NCBI RefSeq assembly: GCF_030695525.1
Contig: NZ_JAUYSS010000012.1
Coordinates: 62,001-126,000 of the forward strand
DNA from: Daejeonella sp.
Lineage (GTDB): Bacteria; Bacteroidota; Bacteroidia; Sphingobacteriales; Sphingobacteriaceae
DNA: 64,000 nt
Direction: 5' to 3'
Below the pieces are notes generated by a model, which was given only the letters and a program-made list of their open reading frames with translations, ran no database searches and was not told the DNA's origin. Numbering within the stretch: the first letter of the stretch is position 1; each line of letters opens with the position of its first letter. This document shows, one piece after another, positions 53,476 to 60,719 of this stretch. Made by a program: the position numbers and the translations under genes.

Positions 53476-53507
53476 ATTGGAAAATTAATAAAATGCCGCT
53501 ATCTTTG
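53476..53507 (+). promoter_or_regulatory. Candidate promoter of efp
   Basis: ATTG at 53476-53479 and a perfect TATCTTTG at 53500-53507 are 20 bp apart. The efp ATG follows 23 bp later. Confidence 0.5.
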
Positions 53508-53530
53508 CGGCTCGAAATCAGTAAAATTAT

Positions 53531-54091
53531 ATGGCAAAGGCTTCAGAAATTAAATCCGGGAATATATTACGTTATAATGGCGAATTGGTAACTGTGGATG
53601 AAATCATTCACCGTACGCCAGGTAAAGGCGGGGCTTTCTACATCGGAAAGTTAAGGAATATCAAATCGGGTAAAATTGTTGAAGCCAGAATGGGAACAGA
53701 TGAGCAGGTAGAAATTTGCCGGGTTGAAACCAGTGATTATCAGTACCTCTATGAAGAGGGAGATTATTTTGTAGTAATGGACAATACTACTTTCGAGCAA
53801 TTCAGTATTGAAAAAACCTTATTTGGAAACGCTGCCAAATTCCTGAAAGAAGGAATGAATGTGATTGTTTCTTTCGAAAGCGAAGAGCCAATAATGGCAC
53901 AAGCACCTACCAGTGTTGAGCTTGAAATTACTTATACTGAGCCTGCTGTAAAAGGAGATACCTCTACAAATGCCTTAAAAAGTGCTACTGTTGAAACCGG
54001 AATCGAGATTCGAGTTCCTCTTTTTGTTAATCAGGGAGATAAGGTAAGAGTAGATACGCGTACAGGAGAGTACATCGAAAGAGTTAAATAG
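53531..54091 (+). CDS. efp: Elongation factor P
   Basis: A 186-residue EF-P. The loop HRTPGKGGAFYIGKLRN in domain I carries Lys32 at the position modified in other bacteria; the modifying enzymes are not in the window. Domain II and III follow normally, ending VDTRTGEYIERVK. EF-P relieves ribosome stalling at proline runs. It has its own promoter and a terminator after it, so it is likely expressed both alone and by read-through. Confidence 0.98.
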   Translation: MAKASEIKSGNILRYNGELVTVDEIIHRTPGKGGAFYIGKLRNIKSGKIVEARMGTDEQVEICRVETSDYQYLYEEGDYFVVMDNTTFEQFSIEKTLFGNAAKFLKEGMNVIVSFESEEPIMAQAPTSVELEITYTEPAVKGDTSTNALKSATVETGIEIRVPLFVNQGDKVRVDTRTGEYIERVK

Positions 54092-54108
54092 ATTTTAGAT
54101 ATTTTTGG

Positions 54109-54142
54109 AAAGGTCTTTTCTTTATGGAAGGACTTTTTTTTT
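54109..54142 (+). terminator. Intrinsic terminator of efp
   Basis: AAAGGTCTTTTC (54109-54120) pairs with GGAAGGACTTTT (54126-54137) through a 12-bp stem including three G-U pairs, with loop TTTAT and a following T run to 54142. Confidence 0.75.
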
Positions 54143-54180
54143 GAGCCAAGTTTCGCCGGAATTGTTTTTACATTCGTATT

Positions 54181-54753
54181 GTGGATAAAGCAACATTGCG
54201 GAAATTATATCTGGAAAAGCGTCAGAACCTTTCGCGTTCAGAATACTGGATGCTGACTGATGGACTTATGGAGCAGGTTAAGCTCTTTAACTGGTTGGAT
54301 TACCGTATGGTTCATGTTTTTCTGCCTATTAGTAAGAGGAACGAGGTTGATACTTTCTCTATTTTGAATTATTTTAAAGAGAACATCCCCGATTTAAATA
54401 TTGTCATACCCAGAACCGATTTTTTAAACCTACTGATGGAAAACGTGCTTTATGACCATGAATACACCATTTTAGGCAGAAACAAATTTGATATCCCAGA
54501 ACCAATCCATGGAAAGATTATTCCAGCCCATCAGATCGATCTGGTATTTATTCCTCTTCTGGCATTCGATAAACTAGGCAACCGTGCGGGATATGGAAAA
54601 GGTTTTTATGACCGTTTTCTCATGACCTGCAGACCCGATGTAAAGAAAATCGGTTTATCTTACTTCAACCCTGTTGATGAGATTTATGATCTGAATGAGT
54701 TTGATATTAAAATGAACGCCTGTATTTGTCCGGATAAGATTTGGGAGTTTTAA
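54181..54753 (+). CDS. 5-formyltetrahydrofolate cyclo-ligase
   Basis: A 190-residue protein of the 5-FTHF cyclo-ligase family with KATLRKLYLEKRQNLSRSEY at the start and the characteristic LVFIPLLAFDKLGNRAGYGKGFYDRFL (~121-147) near the C-terminus. It returns 5-formyl-THF to 5,10-methenyl-THF. The start is GTG at 54181; an imperfect TACATTCG box ends four bases before it. It stands alone before a 246-bp non-coding stretch. Confidence 0.93.
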   Translation: MDKATLRKLYLEKRQNLSRSEYWMLTDGLMEQVKLFNWLDYRMVHVFLPISKRNEVDTFSILNYFKENIPDLNIVIPRTDFLNLLMENVLYDHEYTILGRNKFDIPEPIHGKIIPAHQIDLVFIPLLAFDKLGNRAGYGKGFYDRFLMTCRPDVKKIGLSYFNPVDEIYDLNEFDIKMNACICPDKIWEF

Positions 54754-54869
54754 TTCGATAAATGCCTGATTTTGATATTATTACATTTAATGGTAGGGTT
54801 TATTATGCTTCTTTGAGGGTATTGAGGGTTCTTTCTTTGGAAATGTGCTGATGTGGAGCTTTTTAAAGC

Positions 54870-54936
54870 AAACCCCGCTTTTCGCTTATACTCCACAGGC
54901 CTTAATCACAGGCCGGTATCCGCTTCAATCGGGTTT
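54870..54936. repeat. Structured intergenic element, possibly interspersed repeat
   Basis: Within the 246-bp gene-free gap (54754-54999), arms AAACCCCG (54870-54877) and CGGGTTT (54930-54936) form an imperfect stem, and between them AGGCC is repeated (CACAGGCCTTAATCACAGGCC). The text, including GTATCCGCTTCAATCGGG, looks like a degraded dispersed repeat that I recall from other Bacteroidota genomes, but a search is needed to confirm. The rest of the gap shows nothing else. Confidence 0.4.
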
Positions 54937-54999
54937 ATGTACATCAGACAGAATTCTTAAACTTTGATTCACATCCCATTATATTACTCTTGTTAAACA

Positions 55000-55767
55000 T
55001 TATATATCCAACTCCAAAAGCACCGGACAATGGTCAGAATGTCTGGCTTCAGGAAGAATGGCTGCCCGTTTCAGTTTATCCCTTAATTTTTCAGAAACCA
55101 GATTATAATCGATTCGCCAGCCCAGATTTTTAGCCCTGGCATTTGCTCTGAAACTCCACCAGGTATAGTTATGTGGTTCTTCGTTGAAGTGTCTGAATGA
55201 GTCAATATAGCCTGAATTGATAAAATCTTCCATCCATTCGCGCTCTGCCGGCAAAAAACCCGAAGAATTTGCATTGGATTTTGGATTATGGATATCAATT
55301 GGTCTATGGCAAATATTATAATCACCAGATATCACCAGATTTGGGATTTCAAGTTTAATCTTATCGGAATAATCCCTGAAATCTTCCAGAAAACGGTATT
55401 TGAAATCCTGGCGTTCTTCACTGCTCGAGCCAGATGGAAAATAGGTGCTCATTATAGAAATGCCTTCAAAATCTGCACGTAGAATACGGCCTTCACGATC
55501 GTAATCGTCCATGCCTGAGCTGTATTCTACGTGTTTCGGACTAATTTTAGTAAAAATAGCTGTGCCGCTATACCCTTTTTTTTCTGCCGGGTTCCAGTAA
55601 TGTTCATAGCCCATTTGCTCAAGCAGTAGTAAGTCTGTGAGCTGATCGGGGGTGGCTTTAATTTCCTGTAAACAAACCACATCCGGATTTGCGGCCTTTA
55701 ACCATTCCAGCCAGTTCTTGCTTAATGCTGAACGAATCCCATTGACATTATAAGTGATAATCTTCAT
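55000..55767 (-). CDS. xth: Exodeoxyribonuclease III
   Basis: A 255-residue protein of the EEP fold with NVNGIRSALSKNWLEWL, VVCLQEIKATPDQL (catalytic Glu, ~36), the SGDYNICHRPIDIHNPKSN loop, and WRIDYNLVSEKLRD plus ARHSDHCPVLLEL (catalytic Asp-His near the C-terminus). It is an AP endonuclease and 3'-exonuclease in base-excision repair. It follows the cyclophilin gene by 5 bp on the minus strand, in an operon of three. Confidence 0.95.
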   Translation of the reverse strand: MKIITYNVNGIRSALSKNWLEWLKAANPDVVCLQEIKATPDQLTDLLLLEQMGYEHYWNPAEKKGYSGTAIFTKISPKHVEYSSGMDDYDREGRILRADFEGISIMSTYFPSGSSSEERQDFKYRFLEDFRDYSDKIKLEIPNLVISGDYNICHRPIDIHNPKSNANSSGFLPAEREWMEDFINSGYIDSFRHFNEEPHNYTWWSFRANARAKNLGWRIDYNLVSEKLRDKLKRAAILPEARHSDHCPVLLELDI

Positions 55768-55772
55768 AGAAA

Positions 55773-56474
55773 TTAAAGTGTATTGTGTCTTAAATTCTGT
55801 TTCCTATCGATTTTTCTGGCCTCTCTTTTTTTTAGGACACTTACCATCATCGAAATATCTTCAACAGGGCGATCGGATGTACCAGTTTTAACCTCAGCGA
55901 TTGCATCGACCATTTCGATCCCGCTGACTACCTCACCGTAAACGGTGTAGTTCTGGTCAAGATGCGGCGTTCCTCCGAGTTCTTTATAAACCCTGCGCTG
56001 TGATTCGGGAATGATACGGCCATTCATTCTTTTTAGTTGCAAATCGTCAAGTGTAGCATCAGTCCATTTTTTACCCTGAACAATATAAAACTGGCTTGCA
56101 CTGGATTCTTTTTGCGGATTATTATCGCGGGCCGCAGCCAGGACACCTTTTTTATGGAAAAGACTGTCTCTAAACTCCGCATCAATGCGGTATTTTAAAT
56201 CACCTTCACCCAATACCTGACCCGGTTTAGCTGTTTTTGAATCCGGGTCACCACCCTGAATCATAAATTCTTTGATTACCCGATGGAAAAGGGTACTGTT
56301 GTAAAAACCCTCTTTGCTCAGTTTCAGAAAATTATCCCGGTGCTTAGGAGTTTGGTTGTATAACATGATGATGCATTCGCCTTTACTGGTTTTGATCTTT
56401 ACAAAATCATGTTTGGGTTTAGCGAAAACTGAGCTCACGCAAAATATCAGTAAGAAAACAGATAGTTTTTTCAT
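55773..56474 (-). CDS. Exported peptidylprolyl isomerase (cyclophilin type)
   Basis: A 233-residue protein with a signal peptide (1-18). The cyclophilin core includes TPKHRDNFLKLSKEGFYNSTLFHRVIKEFMIQGGDP (~44-78; Arg-containing catalytic segment), SASQFYIVQGKKW and YTVYGEVVSGIEMVDAIA. It contains an insertion between the QFYIVQG and YTVYGE parts (~135-175) with DLQLKRMNGRIIP, seen in Bacteroidota homologues. The enzyme speeds proline isomerisation during periplasmic folding. It is the middle gene of a three-gene unit. Confidence 0.92.
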   Translation of the reverse strand: MKKLSVFLLIFCVSSVFAKPKHDFVKIKTSKGECIIMLYNQTPKHRDNFLKLSKEGFYNSTLFHRVIKEFMIQGGDPDSKTAKPGQVLGEGDLKYRIDAEFRDSLFHKKGVLAAARDNNPQKESSASQFYIVQGKKWTDATLDDLQLKRMNGRIIPESQRRVYKELGGTPHLDQNYTVYGEVVSGIEMVDAIAEVKTGTSDRPVEDISMMVSVLKKREARKIDRKQNLRHNTL

Positions 56475-56484
56475 TTTTCAGGGA

Positions 56485-56823
56485 TTATATACTATCAAAA
56501 TAGGTGATGATCAATGATCGCATAATCATTTCCTGTTCCAGAAGGGTATAGGCAGGGATGGGTTTAATTAGTTTCCAATGGGGCCAACCATCCTGATCGA
56601 GGCCTTCGAGTTCATAAAAACCCAGTTCACTGAATAAACGGCAGTTGGCAATATGCATTAATTCTTCTTTCTGACGTTTACTGAATTTTGCCGGACCTTT
56701 GCCTAGTTCCTGAACACCAATCAGAAACAACATAACCTTCATATCAGGAAGATCGGTATCAAAATCTTTCGCTATCTGCTCTTGTAGTACTTTCCATTTG
56801 GCGTTTATTTCTGCTGGGGTCAT
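56485..56823 (-). CDS. Conserved protein of unknown function
   Basis: A 112-residue protein, mostly helical, with MKVMLFLIGVQELGKGPAKFSKRQKEELMHIANCRLFSELGFYELEGLDQDGWPHWKLIKPIP as the most conserved-looking part. I do not recognise a named family; it looks like a Bacteroidota-restricted hypothetical. I use the second ATG (56823, MTPAEINAKW), as the first adds only two residues. It precedes the cyclophilin gene by 10 bp, so the operon is this gene, cyclophilin, then exonuclease III. Its upstream region holds the hairpin cluster at 56888-57001. Confidence 0.7.
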   Translation of the reverse strand: MTPAEINAKWKVLQEQIAKDFDTDLPDMKVMLFLIGVQELGKGPAKFSKRQKEELMHIANCRLFSELGFYELEGLDQDGWPHWKLIKPIPAYTLLEQEMIMRSLIITYFDSI

Positions 56824-56887
56824 GTACAAAAGTCTGCAAAAAAATGGAATTTCTGAATGAGAAATTATCTGATTATGGGATTACCCT

Positions 56888-57001
56888 GTGGTCGGTGTTT
56901 TCACCGACCACGTGATCTGACTATGCTGCTTCCTATGGTCGGTGTTATCACCGATCACGTGTTGTGTTTGCTTATGGTACGGTGATAACACCGACCATAG
57001 G
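56888..57001. repeat. Cluster of three palindromic repeats
   Basis: Unit 1 (56888-56911) is a perfect 10-bp hairpin GTGGTCGGTG-TTTT-CACCGACCAC. Unit 2 (56937-56956) has the same stem with one mismatch and loop TTAT. Unit 3 (56977-56997) is the same motif inverted. Units 2 and 3 also form a perfect 22-bp inverted repeat (56932-56953 with 56980-57001) around a 26-nt loop. Two of the units are followed by CACGTG. The cluster lies between two divergent genes and resembles REP-like or terminator-type dispersed palindromes. Confidence 0.8.
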
Positions 57002-57037
57002 GAAAATCCTCCCACTCTGAAATTTCACCTCAAATAC

Positions 57038-57045
57038 TATATTTG
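57038..57045 (+). promoter_or_regulatory. TAnnTTTG -7 box of the oxidoreductase gene
   Basis: TATATTTG is a perfect -7 element ending three bases before the ATG at 57049, so a leaderless transcript is predicted. No TTTG lies at the normal -33 spacing. Confidence 0.45.
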
Positions 57046-57048
57046 TTC

Positions 57049-58077
57049 ATGCAAAAACCAATCGTTACTGCTTTACTGTCTTACGGAATGTCGGGAAAGC
57101 TATTTCACGGACCATTTGTTCATGTTCACCCGGGCTTCCATTTCAAAGGTGTGCTGGAGCACAATACTAAAAAGGTAAATGCCGATTATCCGGGTGTTAA
57201 AAGTTATGATTCCCTTGATGAGGTATTGAATGATCCAGAAATTGAACTGCTTATTGTCAATACCCCAAGTAATACCCACGTAGATTATTCCAGAAGAGCA
57301 TTGATGGCTGGAAAGGATATTTTGGTTGAAAAGCCATTCGCTCCGACGCAAGCTGAGGCAAAAGAAATTTTTGATCTGGGTAGAAAACTGAACCGAAAGG
57401 TGATGGTTTATCAGAACCGAAGATTTTCGAGTGATTTTGAGGTTACCCGTGATACCATAAACAGTGGAAAACTCGGACAGATCATTGAGGTGCATCTGCG
57501 TTATGATCGCTACAGGGCTGAAATCGGCCCTAAAGTTTTTAAAGAAACTCCAATTCCTGCAGCAGGCATTGTATATGATCTGGCTGCACATTTGCTTGAT
57601 CAGGCAATTTGTATACTCGGCGAGCCTCTTTCATACCGTAAAGTAACCGGTGTTTACCGTAAGAATTCATTGGTGGATGATTACGGACATATCCACTTAA
57701 CTTATCCGAACCAACTGAATGTATTTATAACCACAAGTCTCCTCGTTGCCGACCCCCAGCCGGGTATTATCATTCATGGTACTAAAGGTTCATTTGTAAA
57801 GGCATTCTGCGACAAGCAGGAAGATCAACTCATTGCAGGAATGAAGCCCGGTGAGCCAGGATTTGGGAAGGAGGATGCCGGTAAAGAAGGTCGTCTGACT
57901 TTGATAAGCGAACAGGGTGAAAAAACCATTGAATTGGTTCCTTCAGCTGTTGGAAATTATATGGATCTCTTCGAAGCAGTAGTTCAGACTATTAGAAACA
58001 ATGCTGAATTTCCGGTTAAAGAATCGGAGGTGATGATACAGATCGGAATACTGGAAAGTGAACCGGATAAAGTTTAG
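57049..58077 (+). CDS. Gfo/Idh/MocA family oxidoreductase
   Basis: A 342-residue protein with an N-terminal Rossmann domain (~1-118) and a C-terminal Gfo/Idh/MocA domain. The EKPFAPTQAEAKEIFDLG motif (~94-112) is the family's conserved Lys-Pro site; VTALLSYGMSGKLFHGPFVHVHPGFHFKGVLEH opens the dinucleotide fold. Unlike classical members the first loop is GMSGKLFH in place of GxGxxG, as in the YvaA/YdgJ subgroup. The substrate is probably a sugar or inositol derivative. I take ATG 57049 over the TTG at 57043. Confidence 0.9.
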   Translation: MQKPIVTALLSYGMSGKLFHGPFVHVHPGFHFKGVLEHNTKKVNADYPGVKSYDSLDEVLNDPEIELLIVNTPSNTHVDYSRRALMAGKDILVEKPFAPTQAEAKEIFDLGRKLNRKVMVYQNRRFSSDFEVTRDTINSGKLGQIIEVHLRYDRYRAEIGPKVFKETPIPAAGIVYDLAAHLLDQAICILGEPLSYRKVTGVYRKNSLVDDYGHIHLTYPNQLNVFITTSLLVADPQPGIIIHGTKGSFVKAFCDKQEDQLIAGMKPGEPGFGKEDAGKEGRLTLISEQGEKTIELVPSAVGNYMDLFEAVVQTIRNNAEFPVKESEVMIQIGILESEPDKV

Positions 58078-58095
58078 GAGGATTGCTTAGGCCTA

Positions 58096-58788
58096 TTATA
58101 GTCCGCTTAGTTTTTCATATACAGATTTGATAAAGTAGATAATAAATATAATCCCTATCCACCAATTACTTTTCGATTTACTGTCGATATTTTGATTCTG
58201 TTGATTTTTGAATACAGAATAACTCCAGCCTATAACAACAATAGCCGCACAGGCAGCAATAATTATTTTGTCATTGGAAATCAATACCGTAACAAAAGAA
58301 CCTAAAAACAAAATAATTACCAGGTCTTCAAATTGAATGCCTGTCTTTTTTGAAATTGGTTTTATCCCAGACAGTACATTTTCAAACCTTTCGTATTCTT
58401 CTAATTGGGATGGAACCTCCAGAGTAGTTGCCGGTGAATTTCCTTTTATGCTGAAACTCCCATCTCGATTTTTAATAATTCTGCTGATATCTGCGGTTTT
58501 TATAATAATATCAGGTGTGTCATACTGCTCTCGTTTAATCGTTTGACTATCAATGGTTAGAACATAGCTGTCATAAAGTAACATTTGCCGTTCTACAGCT
58601 TTATAATATCCCCAAATTATCGCGCCAACCATAGTTGTAGTTGCTAAAAGGAGTACATAAATGTTAGGATCTTTAAAGTATTTGTAGGAAAGAAAACCCA
58701 ATATAATCAATGAACCAAGGATTACTTTTTTAAGAATGGATATTCTAACTTCTTTAATACAGTCTTTTCTAATTTCGAACTGGTACAT
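58096..58788 (-). CDS. Membrane protein of unknown function
   Basis: A 230-residue protein with hydrophobic helices at ~22-40, ~46-64, ~152-170, ~173-190 and ~210-225. A central soluble part (~75-145) of short beta strands, with LYDSYVLTIDSQTIKREQYDTPDIIIKTADISRIIKNRDGSFSIKG, resembles PH-like (bPH) domains of small membrane proteins. I do not recognise a named family. It lies between the oxidoreductase (convergent, 18-bp gap) and gntP genes and its start is 62 bp downstream of the permease stop, so it may be read from the permease transcript. Confidence 0.6.
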   Translation of the reverse strand: MYQFEIRKDCIKEVRISILKKVILGSLIILGFLSYKYFKDPNIYVLLLATTTMVGAIIWGYYKAVERQMLLYDSYVLTIDSQTIKREQYDTPDIIIKTADISRIIKNRDGSFSIKGNSPATTLEVPSQLEEYERFENVLSGIKPISKKTGIQFEDLVIILFLGSFVTVLISNDKIIIAACAAIVVIGWSYSVFKNQQNQNIDSKSKSNWWIGIIFIIYFIKSVYEKLSGL

Positions 58789-58850
58789 GGTTATCAGTGG
58801 TTTTTTTTAATATGAATCAAGCTTAATCGGGATTGATAATTTGCCTTGAA

Positions 58851-60203
58851 TTAAACAATAAAAGTTGCGATATAAACAAATATTGCCGTAGAAACTCCTA
58901 CCACTAGTGTTCCCAGGGTATAGGTACGATAACCCGTTTTCACATCAATTCCTGAAAATTGAGTGGTGATCCAGAACCCGCTGTCGTTGGCATGCGATAC
59001 TACCATTGCTCCGGCTCCTATTGCAGCAACAATGAGTGCTTTTTCAATTTCAGAATCGAAACCCATACCGGGCAACATTGGGGCAACGATGGATGCGGTA
59101 GTGATGAGCGCCACGGTAGAAGAACCTTGTGCGGTTTTGATTGCAGCACAAAGTAAAAAGGGAAGCCATATCCCGAGGTTTGCACCAGATAAGCCATTTG
59201 CCATGGTAGTTGCAATTCCACTGTTTTGAAGGATTGCCCCAAAAATGCCGCCGGCACCAGAAATAATGATGATTGTGGAAGCATCGCTGATAGCTTTTCC
59301 TACCCAACCGGTAGTAGAAAGTATTTCTTTATCCAGCTTTTTTGGGATTAAAAAAACAAAAAGCATCCCGATTAGTAAAGCAATTACAGGTGAACCTATA
59401 AATCCAATTGTTTTAAACCACCAGGTCGCCTTCTCGCCCCCAGTTACAGTAAATTCCATAATAGATTTGCTTATAATCAGAATAATTGGGGTAACTATTG
59501 GCAAAAATGATTTGATTGCAGAAGGTGCATTTTTTATTTTCTCATTAATGGTCTCTTCAGATAATTCAGGATTAGGATCGATATAGGTTCTTGATGCATA
59601 ATACTTTGAATAAAGAATAGCCACAATCAGTGAAAACATCCCGATAATCAGTCCGACGAGCATTACTAGTCCCACATCAGCACCAATAATCCCTGCTGCT
59701 GCAATCGGTCCGGGTGTGGGAGGAATCAATACATGGGATATCATTAAACCCAGAATAAGAGCCACCGCAGTTCCAACAATCGAAAGGCCTGCTTTCTTAG
59801 TCAAACTTTTATTCAATGGGTTAAGAATGATGAAGCCACTATCGGCAAAAACCGGAATGGAAACGAAAAATCCGACAATACCCATGGCTTCATGTACCCT
59901 TTTTTTACCAATGATATTGATTACAATTTCTGCCAATTTATAGGCACCGCCCGAGTATTCTAAAAATGTTCCGATAATGACGCCGAGTGCGATAACGATT
60001 CCTATTTTACCCAGAGTGTTTCCAAACCCATCATTAATAGATTTAATAATGGTGTCCAGATCCATTCCTGAGACAAGTCCAAAGAACAAAGCGACAAATA
60101 ATAAGGCTAAAAATGGATGTAAGTGCCACTTGGTGGTCAACAATATTAGTAATATAACACTGACTACAAGTAGTATGAATGATATCATAAATGAATTTAC
60201 CAT
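58851..60203 (-). CDS. Gluconate/H+ symporter family permease (GntP)
   Basis: A 450-residue permease with about 12 membrane helices, matching the GntP family: FVSIPVFADSGFIILNPLNKSLTKKAG, ISHVLIPPTPGPIAAAGIIGADVG, and GSSTVALITTASIVAPMLPGMG, ANDSGFWITTQFSG near the end. Family members take up gluconate, idonate or related aldonates, and some carry other substrates. No gluconate kinase gene is adjacent. It is divergent from the small Cys/His protein. Confidence 0.92.
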   Translation of the reverse strand: MVNSFMISFILLVVSVILLILLTTKWHLHPFLALLFVALFFGLVSGMDLDTIIKSINDGFGNTLGKIGIVIALGVIIGTFLEYSGGAYKLAEIVINIIGKKRVHEAMGIVGFFVSIPVFADSGFIILNPLNKSLTKKAGLSIVGTAVALILGLMISHVLIPPTPGPIAAAGIIGADVGLVMLVGLIIGMFSLIVAILYSKYYASRTYIDPNPELSEETINEKIKNAPSAIKSFLPIVTPIILIISKSIMEFTVTGGEKATWWFKTIGFIGSPVIALLIGMLFVFLIPKKLDKEILSTTGWVGKAISDASTIIIISGAGGIFGAILQNSGIATTMANGLSGANLGIWLPFLLCAAIKTAQGSSTVALITTASIVAPMLPGMGFDSEIEKALIVAAIGAGAMVVSHANDSGFWITTQFSGIDVKTGYRTYTLGTLVVGVSTAIFVYIATFIV

Positions 60204-60246
60204 TTAAATCGAAAAGCTGAATTATATTTTGGCTGAAAGCCCGGAT

Positions 60247-60277
60247 TTTGAAATAACTTCTTTTTTTCGTAAATTTG
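60247..60277 (+). promoter_or_regulatory. Consensus promoter of the small Cys/His protein and TonB receptor
   Basis: TTTG at 60247-60250 and TAAATTTG at 60270-60277 are exactly 19 bp apart. The start codon of the small gene follows 14 bp later at 60292. The TonB receptor gene may share this transcript. Confidence 0.6.
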
Positions 60278-60291
60278 AATTGAAGACTGTA

Positions 60292-60636
60292 ATGACTGCA
60301 TTTAAAAAGACATTTGGATTAAGCTTTTCAGTACTATTATTACTGAGTTTTTCCAATGTACTTCTTCCATTGGATTTCTTCCATAACCACGGCCCGATCC
60401 CGGTTTCTAAAGGATCAGAACAGCTTAATTCCAGCAGTACTCAAAAAGTAAATATTCAGAATAAAGCCGATTATTGCTGGGTTTGTGCCGTTCATATTGA
60501 TAAAACCTTCACCAAGACTTCCTTTAATGAAAAGATCAGATTATCTCCTATGATGTCTGTTTTTCTGAATAATGAAGTTTCCTCCTATTTTGTTGAACAA
60601 CTCCTTTCTACTTTAAGAGGTCCTCCTGCGGAATAA
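60292..60636 (+). CDS. Small membrane-anchored Cys/His protein (DUF2946-like)
   Basis: A 114-residue protein. An N-terminal hydrophobic segment (residues ~7-27) serves as signal or anchor. It is followed by DFFHNHGP, a linker, then YCWVCAVHIDK (CxxC with His) and ends in LLSTLRGPPAE. The layout (His-containing start, CxxC centre, RGPP end) resembles the DUF2946 family, found beside copper and other metal genes; this is a resemblance by eye only. I took ATG 60292 over the upstream in-frame start at 60229, since the promoter box falls between them. It precedes the TonB receptor gene by 83 bp. Confidence 0.6.
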   Translation: MTAFKKTFGLSFSVLLLLSFSNVLLPLDFFHNHGPIPVSKGSEQLNSSSTQKVNIQNKADYCWVCAVHIDKTFTKTSFNEKIRLSPMMSVFLNNEVSSYFVEQLLSTLRGPPAE

Positions 60637-60719
60637 TTTTCTCTCCTTTTTTAATTGTATTGCAGCGTTTTTAGGCTTGCAGTTTTATACCATCTATTTA
60701 ATATTCTAATTCCCTAGAA

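Noticed and set aside
56909-56961. Two further CACGTG hexamers that might be parS sites
   Set aside because: Flanks are GAC-CACGTG-ATC and GAT-CACGTG-TTG; they lack the GTTC/GAAC arms and belong to the palindrome cluster.
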